From Tissierellaceae bacterium (GTDB lineage: Bacteria; Bacillota; Clostridia; Tissierellales; Tissierellaceae), in contig JARICQ010000011.1 in assembly GCA_029264075.1 (NCBI GenBank), positions 1-6,931 of the forward strand: a DNA stretch of 6,931 nt. Direction: 5' to 3'. The position numbers were made by a program, and so were the translations under genes. Position 1 is the first letter of the stretch. The number at the start of each line of letters is the position of its first letter. Positions 1 through 4,892 of this stretch are shown here, in pieces. The notes beneath the pieces were generated by a model. It worked only from the letters and a program-made list of their open reading frames with translations, was not told the origin of the DNA and did no database searches.

Positions 1-602
1 TCTCCTTCTTTGTCTCTTTCCTGTATACCTTTAGCTATCCAAATAACTATAGCTAGTACAAAAAATGCTCCAGGTGGCATTATCATTAGCGTCCAAGATG
101 TCCACCAATCTCCTAGGATTGTAATTCCAAACAATGTTCCAAATCCTAAGAGTTCTCTTACAAATGATATAACAAGCAGGACTAGTGAATATCCAATTCC
201 AGCTGCTAGTCCATCCAAAAATGCTGGTATTGGCGGATTCTTCTGTGCATAGGTCTCAGCCCTGCCCATTATGATGCAGTTGGTGATTATAAGTCCTACA
301 TATGGTCCAAGAGCCTTGCTCATCTCTGGCATATAGGCCTTTAAAAATATATCTACCATGATTACATAGGCTGAAATTACAAGAACCTGTACCATCATCC
401 TTATATGCTTTGGAGTAAATTTCCTAATTATAGAGATTGTAAGTGAAGAAAAGGCAGTCACAAACATAAGTCCAACACCCATTATAAGTGAGTTCAACAT
501 TAGATTTGTAACAGCTAGAGCGGAGCAAATACCTAGAATCTGTCTAAATACAGGATTGTCATCCCAAAGCATTTCTTTAAATATTTTTTTAGGACTATCC
601 AT
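1..602 (-). CDS. nqrD: Na+-translocating NADH:quinone reductase subunit D (NqrD), 3' end cut by window edge
   Basis: Integral membrane subunit of the Na+-pumping NADH:quinone reductase. I translated 200 residues from the ATG at 602-600 without a stop; family members are about 210 residues, so only the last few are missing. The protein is almost entirely hydrophobic, with about six membrane segments. Conserved stretches are GICSALAVTN (residues 24-33), LKAYMPEMSK and GLIITNCIIMGRAE (103-116). C26 and C109 sit where NqrD supplies two ligands to the Fe centre shared with NqrE. The wording around C26 (CSALAVT) and the VTAFS segment fit NqrD better than RnfE. The start lies 3 nt after the nqrC stop, and its ribosome binding site GGAGGTGG is inside the nqrC 3' end, so translation is probably coupled. 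By family gene order nqrE and nqrF should follow beyond position 1. Confidence 0.9.
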   Translation of the reverse strand, partial: MDSPKKIFKEMLWDDNPVFRQILGICSALAVTNLMLNSLIMGVGLMFVTAFSSLTISIIRKFTPKHIRMMVQVLVISAYVIMVDIFLKAYMPEMSKALGPYVGLIITNCIIMGRAETYAQKNPPIPAFLDGLAAGIGYSLVLLVISFVRELLGFGTLFGITILGDWWTSWTLMIMPPGAFFVLAIVIWIAKGIQERDKEG

Positions 603-605
603 GTT

Positions 606-1226
606 CTACTCCACCTCCATTGCTTTCAAAAAATTTTCTATATCTTCATTGAATATATCTCTTACAGCCTTAGAAGTTGATGTAGCGCCAGATATTGAAT
701 CAACATTTCCGCCTGCTTCTGGAGTATATATTATATAATTTCCATCAGCATCATCTAGTTCTACGCCCCTAAATTGTTCTTTATAGGCTTCTTCGTCAAT
801 CCTTCCACCAAGACCTGGAGTCTCACTGTGCGATATAAATTCAACCCCGACTATCTCAGAATAGTCTCCTGAAAGACCGACATATCCAAGTATACTACCC
901 CAAAGACCAGCACCCCTTGAAGGAATTGCATAGGCTTTGATCTCTCCATTTTCCCTTTGAATATAAACATTTTCTCCTTCTACTTTAACTGGCTCTCCAT
1001 CTATTTCCATTATTTCTAAGTTTTCTTCATATATTTTAGCTATTTCCTGTGGATCATCTGTATCTGTCTCTATACCAAATACATATAATATCTTTTCCCT
1101 ACGATCAATTTGATCATTAAATTCTATCCTATCTGCAGTACTATAATTCAAAAAAGATAATACAAAGGTAAATACCGCTGTCAATATAGCCATAAATACA
1201 ATTGGGAAGGTAAATGATTTTTTCAA
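606..1226 (-). CDS. nqrC: Na+-translocating NADH:quinone reductase subunit C (NqrC), FMN-bearing
   Basis: Subunit of the sodium-pumping NADH dehydrogenase, 206 residues. It has one N-terminal membrane anchor (about residues 7-28), then a soluble domain expected on the outer face of the membrane. The FMN_bind signature is clear: RGAGLWGSILGYVGL, then SETPGLGG, then SGATSTS near the C-terminus. T182 of SGAT is the threonine expected to carry FMN as a phosphodiester, attached by an ApbE-type flavin transferase that is not in this window. RGAGLWG and ETPGLGG resemble NqrC more than RnfG, but the two are homologous. It is somewhat shorter than the Vibrio protein. The start is TTG at 1226-1224, overlapping the nqrB stop as TTGA, with AGAGGTGG 5 nt upstream. 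nqrD starts 3 nt after the TAG stop. Confidence 0.9.
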   Translation of the reverse strand: MKKSFTFPIVFMAILTAVFTFVLSFLNYSTADRIEFNDQIDRREKILYVFGIETDTDDPQEIAKIYEENLEIMEIDGEPVKVEGENVYIQRENGEIKAYAIPSRGAGLWGSILGYVGLSGDYSEIVGVEFISHSETPGLGGRIDEEAYKEQFRGVELDDADGNYIIYTPEAGGNVDSISGATSTSKAVRDIFNEDIENFLKAMEVE

Positions 1227-2194
1227 GCTACCACCTCTCCTTTCTCTTTTTTACGCTTCTTAAGATATCGTACACCCTCATCCATGATTGGAGAGAAGGT
1301 ATTGGAAATCAATATCGCAAACATTATACCACCGGAGAATAGTGAATAAGCACGTATAACTACAGTTATCATTCCTATCAAAACTCCATATATCCACTTT
1401 GCCTCTTTTGTCTTAGGAGCAGATATGGGATCTGTTGCCATAAATACAGTACCAAACATGAGTCCACCAGAAAATAATCCAAATAATATATTTGGAACCT
1501 GAGTGTTCCCAAGTAGGAGTAGAGCTCCACTAAGCCCAGTAAATCCAATCAATACTCCTGTCATAATCTGCCATGAAGCTGCTTTTTTATATATCAAATA
1601 TATGCCAGCTAAGATAATCAAAATAGCACTAGTTTCACCTAGTGATCCAAATATATTACCTAGCAATAGATCTGTAAAATCTCCATAAGCTCCAGTTTCT
1701 CTAAAAACTGCCATAGGTGTGGCCTGAGACACCGCATCTATAGATTGTGTTAGATAAGTTCCAAATCCTCCTGGAAATCCTGAGGCTGGTGTTGCCCAAC
1801 CCATAGTAAGGGGTTCAGGAAAACTTATATATACAAAGGCCCTTGCTGCCAGTGCAGGATTGTAAACATTCTTTCCAAAACCTCCAAATACTTCCTTGCT
1901 AAAAGTTATACCAAATACAATTCCAACCACAGCTACCCAAAACGGAGTACTAGGTGGAAGTATCAAGGAATAAAGAAAGCAACTTACAAATACTGCTTCT
2001 GATACTTTTCTATTATATTTTTTTGCGAAAATCCACTCTGTTCCAAGCCCAAATGCTGTAACTATACTAAGCAGTACAAGACTTCGCCAACCAAAAAAAT
2101 ATATAGACGCCAAAAGTATTGGAATAAGAGAAGCTATTACACTTCTCATCATCTTTTGCTTCATAAAATTTTCAGAATAATTTTCTCTTAACAA
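1223..2194 (-). CDS. nqrB: Na+-translocating NADH:quinone reductase subunit B (NqrB), compact form
   Basis: Polytopic FMN- and quinone-associated core subunit of Na+-NQR. I choose the TTG at 2194-2192 because GGAGGT lies 6 nt upstream; this gives 323 residues. An in-frame ATG at 2248 would add 18 residues, largely encoded by a tandem repeat and the ribosome binding site itself. With TTG as residue 1, DAVSQATPM contains T159, the expected covalent FMN attachment threonine. KEVFGGFGKNVYNPALAARAF, LLLGNIFGSLGETS and FMATDPISAPKTKEAKW match NqrB more closely than RnfD. Vibrio-type NqrB is just over 400 residues; here the amphipathic N-terminus and the long loop between the first membrane segments seem absent, giving an RnfD-like front end. 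It is the first gene of the operon seen here; nqrA is not upstream. The TGA stop overlaps the nqrC start. Confidence 0.88.
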   Translation of the reverse strand: MLRENYSENFMKQKMMRSVIASLIPILLASIYFFGWRSLVLLSIVTAFGLGTEWIFAKKYNRKVSEAVFVSCFLYSLILPPSTPFWVAVVGIVFGITFSKEVFGGFGKNVYNPALAARAFVYISFPEPLTMGWATPASGFPGGFGTYLTQSIDAVSQATPMAVFRETGAYGDFTDLLLGNIFGSLGETSAILIILAGIYLIYKKAASWQIMTGVLIGFTGLSGALLLLGNTQVPNILFGLFSGGLMFGTVFMATDPISAPKTKEAKWIYGVLIGMITVVIRAYSLFSGGIMFAILISNTFSPIMDEGVRYLKKRKKEKGEVVA

Positions 2195-2200
2195 AATAAC

Positions 2201-2206
2201 ACCTCC
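2201..2206 (-). promoter_or_regulatory. Ribosome binding site that fixes the nqrB TTG start
   Basis: The minus strand reads GGAGGT, then GTTATT, then TTG. The spacing of 6 nt to the TTG is normal. No comparable site precedes the in-frame ATG at 2248, so this site is the reason for calling the shorter NqrB. Confidence 0.75.
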
Positions 2207-2208
2207 AT

Positions 2209-2238
2209 AATTATTTGAATTTAAATTATTTGAATTTA
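2209..2238. repeat. Two perfect tandem copies of a 15-bp unit in the nqrB leader
   Basis: The unit AATTATTTGAATTTA occurs at 2209-2223 and again, without mismatch or gap, at 2224-2238. It ends 2 bp from the nqrB ribosome binding site. Each unit contains AATT-N5-AATT, which has partial dyad symmetry. It could be a regulator binding site or a chance slippage duplication in AT-rich DNA. Confidence 0.7.
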
Positions 2239-2299
2239 TTAAATACATATAATATATTCCCTTTTTTGACTATAAATAACCAGTTTTTAAAATATATTT

Positions 2300-2327
2300 A
2301 ATATATTCTTCACACTATTAGTTTGAA
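2300..2327 (-). promoter_or_regulatory. Candidate promoter for the nqr operon (weak)
   Basis: The minus strand has TTCAAA (2327-2322), a 16-bp spacer, then TATATT (2305-2300). Four of six and five of six bases match consensus. The -35 overlaps the T-tail of the upstream terminator. Transcription would begin near 2293, leaving a leader of about 100 nt that includes the tandem repeat. The DNA is very AT-rich, so chance matches are likely. Confidence 0.25.
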
Positions 2328-2375
2328 AAAAAGCATTTATAAAGCTAAAATTTAATTTAGATCTATAAATGCTTT
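2326..2375 (-). terminator. Intrinsic terminator of the prolyl isomerase gene
   Basis: A perfect 12-bp inverted repeat, AAAGCATTTATA at 2330-2341 and TATAAATGCTTT at 2364-2375, encloses a 22-nt loop containing a small CTAAA/TTTAG inner pairing. Read on the minus strand the stem ends in a run of seven T (2332-2326). It lies about 40 nt after the stop of the isomerase gene and separates it from the nqr operon. The stem is A/T-rich, so efficiency is uncertain. Confidence 0.7.
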
Positions 2376-2416
2376 AAATTCCTTCAAGTTTCACAACTAA
2401 CTATTTTCCTATAGTT

Positions 2417-3163
2417 TTACATATGATTTTCTACTTCATATTTCTCCCTTAATGAATTTGTCTTTTCAAGATAAGCTTCTTGTTGCTTTCTTCCTAGAAC
2501 TTGAGCTTGGACTTGATCTTTTACATCTTCAAATGAGCTAGTTCCTTCTTCTTTCTTGTCAGCTAATTTGATTATATGGTATCCAAATTCAGTCTTAACT
2601 GGCTCAGATATAGTTCCAACTTCCATATCAAACGCTACATCTTCAAATTCAGGAACCATTTTCCCTCTAGTTGACTCCCCTAAGTTTCCGCCTTGATCCT
2701 TTGATGGACAAGATGAATACTCTTTTGCAGCATCTTCAAATGACTTTCCACTTTCGATTTCTTCTATAATTTCTTTAGCCTTTTCTTCAGTCTCTACTAA
2801 TATATGACTAGAAGTAATTGATGCTTCAGTTTTATAATGTTCTTTGTTTTCTTCAAAGAATTCTTTCATCTCATCATCATTAGCTTCAATATCTTTTATA
2901 ACCTTGTTTACAGCATATTGCTTTAAAAGTCCTTCTTGGAACTTTTCCTGTTGGTTTTTGAATTCTTCTTCTTCTTCTAGATTGTTCTCCTTAGCATCTA
3001 AATATAGCATTTCTTGATTGATTAATTCCTCTACAATTTTTTTCATTCCCTCTGGTGATTGGAATTGCATAGCAGTTTGAGGTCCCAAGTCATTTAAGAA
3101 CTTCATTACTATATCTTCTGTGATTTCTTTGCCATTAACTGTTGCTAATACCTTGTTATTCAT
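2417..3163 (-). CDS. Parvulin-type peptidyl-prolyl cis-trans isomerase, apparently cytoplasmic
   Basis: Catalyses cis-trans isomerisation of Xaa-Pro bonds and probably acts as a folding helper; 248 residues. Residues 1-100 form a charged, helical, SurA/PrsA-like chaperone region with an acidic run EEEEEEF near 63-68. The parvulin domain spans about 112-202: SSHILVE (H120), SSCPSKDQGGNLGE (C152), GKMVPEFEDVAF (M169, F173) and EFGYHIIKL (H196). These align with the Pin1 active-site His59, Cys113, Met130, Phe134 and His157. A short helical tail follows. There is no signal peptide and no lipobox cysteine after the start, unlike PrsA lipoproteins, so I infer a cytoplasmic protein. The ATG is supported by AAAGGAG 8 nt upstream. 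It looks monocistronic, with a terminator on each side. Confidence 0.9.
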   Translation of the reverse strand: MNNKVLATVNGKEITEDIVMKFLNDLGPQTAMQFQSPEGMKKIVEELINQEMLYLDAKENNLEEEEEFKNQQEKFQEGLLKQYAVNKVIKDIEANDDEMKEFFEENKEHYKTEASITSSHILVETEEKAKEIIEEIESGKSFEDAAKEYSSCPSKDQGGNLGESTRGKMVPEFEDVAFDMEVGTISEPVKTEFGYHIIKLADKKEEGTSSFEDVKDQVQAQVLGRKQQEAYLEKTNSLREKYEVENHM

Positions 3164-3199
3164 AAATCAGTCTCCTTTTATTATATAATCTCACTCAAG

Positions 3200-3260
3200 C
3201 TTATCACAAAGTTATTTGGATATCAATAATTATTCTTAATTAAATTTTCCTTATCACAAA
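3200..3260. repeat. Pair of 11-bp direct repeats 50 bp apart upstream of the prolyl isomerase gene
   Basis: CTTATCACAAA occurs at 3200-3210 and again at 3250-3260, exactly 50 bp apart, which is close to five helical turns. On the minus strand each copy reads TTTGTGATAAG and contains a TTGTGA that resembles a -35 box. The second copy overlaps the T-tail of the cold-shock gene terminator. The pair may be operator sites or a duplicated promoter element. Confidence 0.55.
3229..3259 (-). promoter_or_regulatory. Candidate promoter of the prolyl isomerase gene (weak)
   Basis: The minus strand has TTGTGA (3259-3254), a 19-bp spacer and AATAAT (3234-3229). It would start transcription near 3222 and leave a leader of about 59 nt. 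A second arrangement, TTGTGA (3209-3204) with TATAAT (3185-3180), has better -10 bases. However, it would begin transcription inside the ribosome binding site, so I prefer the first. Neither is strong. Confidence 0.3.
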
Positions 3261-3295
3261 AAAATAAACCCCTTAAGATTTGAATCTTAAGGGGT
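3258..3295 (-). terminator. Strong intrinsic terminator of the cold-shock gene
   Basis: A perfect inverted repeat pairs 3268-3280 with 3283-3295. Its base is ACCCC/GGGGT, and the practical loop is TTGA. On the minus strand the stem is followed by TTTATTTTTTT. It begins 17 nt after the cold-shock protein stop. This is the clearest minus-strand terminator in the window. Confidence 0.92.
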
Positions 3296-3311
3296 GATTT
3301 AATATCGTTAA

Positions 3312-3509
3312 TTAAACAATATCGATGTCTTCAGCTTGTAAGCCTTTAGCGCCTTCTACTACTTCAAATTCAACTTCTTGACCTTCTTCTAAAGTCTTGA
3401 ATCCTTCTTTGTTGATTTGTGAGAAGTGAGCGAATACATCATTTCCTTCTTCTGTTGTAATAAATCCGAATCCTTTTTCTGCGTTAAACCATTTTACTGT
3501 ACCTTTCAT
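3312..3509 (-). CDS. Cold-shock domain protein (CspA/CspB family)
   Basis: Single OB-fold protein that binds single-stranded RNA and DNA, acting as an RNA chaperone in the cytoplasm. It has 65 residues, the usual family length. RNP1 is KGFGFI (residues 12-17) and RNP2 is VFAHF (25-29); W7, F14, F16, F26, H28 and F29 form the expected aromatic binding face. The start is the ATG at 3509-3507, because GGAGGT (3522-3517) lies 7 nt upstream and the protein then begins MKGTVKWFN, as is standard. An in-frame ATG at 3524 would add five residues and remove the ribosome binding site. A long leader precedes it and a strong terminator follows it. The sequence does not show whether it is cold-induced or constitutive. 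Confidence 0.96.
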   Translation of the reverse strand: MKGTVKWFNAEKGFGFITTEEGNDVFAHFSQINKEGFKTLEEGQEVEFEVVEGAKGLQAEDIDIV

Positions 3510-3523
3510 TGCATATACCTCCA

Positions 3524-3578
3524 AAATTTTATTTCTTTAATTCTTTGTAAAACTTTTTGAACCCAAACAATAAAATTT
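3524..3578 (-). other. Possible hairpin in the cold-shock mRNA leader next to the ribosome binding site
   Basis: AAATTTTATT (3524-3533) and AATAAAATTT (3569-3578) are perfect 10-bp inverted arms with a 35-nt loop. On the minus-strand transcript the hairpin would end 1 nt before the GGAGGT of the cold-shock gene. All pairs are A-U, so it would be stable only at low temperature, if it forms at all. Confidence 0.35.
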
Positions 3579-3662
3579 CTTTGCTATATGCATGATGCTA
3601 AAATACTTATAGAAATTATTGTTTAATATTATTTATTTACTTCGAATTAAAGCTACACATCT

Positions 3663-3691
3663 ATGATAGCATGGTTGTCAATATAATGCAA
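3663..3691 (-). promoter_or_regulatory. Candidate promoter of the cold-shock gene with extended -10
   Basis: The minus strand has TTGCAT (3691-3686), a 17-bp spacer ending in TGC, then TATCAT (3668-3663). The TGn before the -10 makes it an extended -10 promoter. Transcription would start near 3656, giving a leader of about 146 nt before the ATG. It lies just downstream of the methylglyoxal synthase stop. Confidence 0.5.
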
Positions 3692-3714
3692 GTCTTTTAC
3701 AGAAGTTTTTTAAA

Positions 3715-4161
3715 CTAGTCCTTTATGATTAATCTTCTATTGTATTCAATTGTATTTCTATCATATACTTCATTCATAAGATGCGATGAAAGTATATAGT
3801 CTGCAGTTGAAACATTATTTGCAGTAAGCACATCATATAGTACAGCAATCCTAAGTAAGGCCTTTACATCTGGATCATGTGGCTGGGCCTCCAGTGGATC
3901 CCAGAAAAACACCATCATATCTATATTCCCCTCTACTATCTGAGCCCCAATCTGCTGGTCTCCACCTAGGGGACCTGATTTAAAGGGAAATATTTCTAGT
4001 CCTGTATGTTCTGTCAATATTTTTGACGTCGTTCCAGTCCCGCACAAGTCATGTTTTTTTAAGATCTCCTTATTTCTTTTTACCCAATCTAGGAGTTCAT
4101 CTTTTTTGTTGTCATGGCCTATAAGCGCAATCCTTTTCTTTTTTTCCATCCTAATTTTCAA
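3715..4161 (-). CDS. mgsA: Methylglyoxal synthase
   Basis: Converts dihydroxyacetone phosphate to methylglyoxal and phosphate, a cytoplasmic bypass of lower glycolysis used when sugar phosphates build up. Numbered from the TTG at 4161-4159 (148 residues; the E. coli enzyme has 152), it shows IALIGHDNKK (H16, D17), the phosphate-binding GTGTT (41-45), GPLGGDQQIG with catalytic D68, and FFWDPLEAQPHDPDVKALLR with D88, H95 and D96. These are the family hallmarks. TTG is preferred because GGGGTG lies 5-6 nt upstream. ATG at 4149 (144 residues) has no well-spaced site. The in-frame ATG at 4215 would place the start upstream of the likely transcription start. No intrinsic terminator is evident before the cold-shock gene, so some read-through is possible. 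Confidence 0.95.
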   Translation of the reverse strand: MKIRMEKKKRIALIGHDNKKDELLDWVKRNKEILKKHDLCGTGTTSKILTEHTGLEIFPFKSGPLGGDQQIGAQIVEGNIDMMVFFWDPLEAQPHDPDVKALLRIAVLYDVLTANNVSTADYILSSHLMNEVYDRNTIEYNRRLIIKD

Positions 4162-4203
4162 AAAACCACCCCATTTGTATGTATTTCTGATTAATATCTT
4201 AAC

Positions 4204-4234
4204 ATAATAGCACATTTAGTGTAAATAAATGCAA
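4204..4234 (-). promoter_or_regulatory. Candidate promoter of methylglyoxal synthase
   Basis: The minus strand has TTGCAT (4234-4229), a long 19-bp spacer ending in TGC, then TATTAT (4209-4204). The extended -10 may compensate for the spacer. The start would be near 4197, leaving a leader of about 36 nt to the TTG. It is back to back with the plus-strand promoter at 4262-4290. Confidence 0.45.
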
Positions 4235-4261
4235 TAAAAAATATTAGGGCTTTAAATAAGA

Positions 4262-4290
4262 TTGACTTAATGATATCATATAAGTATAAT
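4262..4290 (+). promoter_or_regulatory. Near-consensus sigma-A promoter with a palindrome in the spacer
   Basis: TTGACT (4262-4267), a 17-bp spacer and TATAAT (4285-4290): five of six and six of six consensus bases at ideal spacing. The spacer region contains the 10-bp palindrome ATGATATCAT (4270-4279), a possible operator. Transcription would begin near 4297, just before GGGAGGAG (4302-4309), so the in-frame upstream ATG at 4270 cannot be the start. Confidence 0.85.
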
Positions 4291-4317
4291 AATATATATA
4301 TGGGAGGAGATATAAAT

Positions 4318-4815
4318 ATGAATAAAATGATACAAAAGTTTGTTGATCAAGGATTCATGAGTGAATCTGAAGGAAAGTTTATCGAGGAGGCAATTGACAG
4401 AAAAGAGTCTATTGTAGTATCTGGACACAGATCTGCTGGAACTAGACCACTTATGGCTGGATTAATGGCAGTTGCAAAGTCAAACTACAGTTCAAAGCAA
4501 GTAAAGGGCTTCGATGATCTGGAAGAAGATGTAGAATACCTTTTAATACCAGGTATCCCAGGTATAGACTTTGAAGACTTAATTGCCAAAGCTATGGCGA
4601 AGCCAGAAACTAGCTTCGTAACTATCAAAGACCCAGATAATCCATATTCACTCTTAAAGCTTACAAGAGTAGTATTCAAGGAAACAAATGACACTTCAAA
4701 GGTGTATCAAGTACTTGAATGTGTAAAGGAAGATGATGTTCCAAAGCTTGCTAAAATTACAACTATGAGCCTTAACGAAAAAGGTAGACTACAAAGAGTT
4801 GACTTTGAAGGCTAG
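4318..4815 (+). CDS. Small protein resembling a degenerate CpaF/type II-IV secretion ATPase domain; function unknown
   Basis: I recognise no characterised gene here. The 165-residue protein has no signal peptide or membrane segment. Its order of motifs resembles the C-terminal half of CpaF-like ATPases. FIEEAIDRKESIVVSGHRSAGTR (residues 21-43) sits where Walker A should be, but GxxxxGK[ST] has become GHRSAGTR, losing the lysine. VEYLLIPGIPG (72-82) occupies the Walker B position without its glutamate. FVTIKDPDNP (100-109) sits at the His box (usually TTIHANSP) without the histidine. The end, KLAKITTMSLNEKGRLQRVDF, resembles the closing strands of that domain. I infer a non-catalytic relative, about half the usual size. 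The ATG at 4318 is set by GGGAGGAG 8 nt upstream. It is a single-gene unit with a strong promoter and its own terminator. The family link is from motif pattern only; a standalone unknown family is the alternative. Confidence 0.8.
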   Translation: MNKMIQKFVDQGFMSESEGKFIEEAIDRKESIVVSGHRSAGTRPLMAGLMAVAKSNYSSKQVKGFDDLEEDVEYLLIPGIPGIDFEDLIAKAMAKPETSFVTIKDPDNPYSLLKLTRVVFKETNDTSKVYQVLECVKEDDVPKLAKITTMSLNEKGRLQRVDFEG

Positions 4816-4848
4816 TTATAAGATTTATATTTAAATCTTGATTAACTT

Positions 4849-4892
4849 AAAAACCCTTACTAGAATTTTAAAATTCTGGTAAGGGTTTTTTT
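4849..4892. terminator. Bidirectional terminator between convergent genes
   Basis: Arms 4851-4869 and 4870-4888 pair through CCCTTAC/GTAAGGG and AGAATT/AATTCT with an inner loop of about 4 nt; the only imperfect position is T4861 against G4880 (G-U in the plus RNA). The plus strand ends in TTTTTTT (4886-4892). The minus strand ends in TTTTT (4853-4849). It serves the plus-strand gene ending at 4815 and the thioesterase gene, whose stop codon lies inside the T/A tract. A smaller AGATTTA-TATT-TAAATCT hairpin at 4821-4838 precedes it. Confidence 0.92.

Noticed and set aside
10..252. Plus-strand open frame of 80 codons
   Set aside because: It is antisense to nqrD, has no ribosome binding site and no recognisable protein. 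It is a shadow of the real gene.
556..738. Plus-strand open frame of 60 codons
   Set aside because: Lies over the nqrC 3' end and nqrD start on the other strand; no initiation signal.
1503..1688. Plus-strand open frame of 61 codons
   Set aside because: Antisense to nqrB, with no ribosome binding site or family signature.
1..2194. Reading the three membrane genes as rnfD, rnfG and rnfE
   Set aside because: Gene order is the same, but GICSALAVTN in the D subunit, RGAGLWG and ETPGLGG in the C subunit and FMATDPISA in the B subunit fit NQR better. The two families are close, so a tree would settle it.
2266..2271. Plus-strand TTGACT as part of a promoter
   Set aside because: The nearest TATATT is 21 bp away and no plus-strand gene follows.
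3180..3185. TATAAT on the minus strand as the -10 of the parvulin gene
   Set aside because: Transcription would start inside the ribosome binding site at 3172-3178, leaving it incomplete.
3676..3681. Perfect TTGACA on the minus strand as -35 of the cold-shock gene
   Set aside because: No -10-like hexamer lies 16-18 bp downstream; it falls inside the spacer of the better promoter.
4485..4694. Minus-strand open frame of 69 codons
   Set aside because: Antisense within the plus-strand gene at 4318-4815; low-complexity serine-rich translation typical of a shadow frame.
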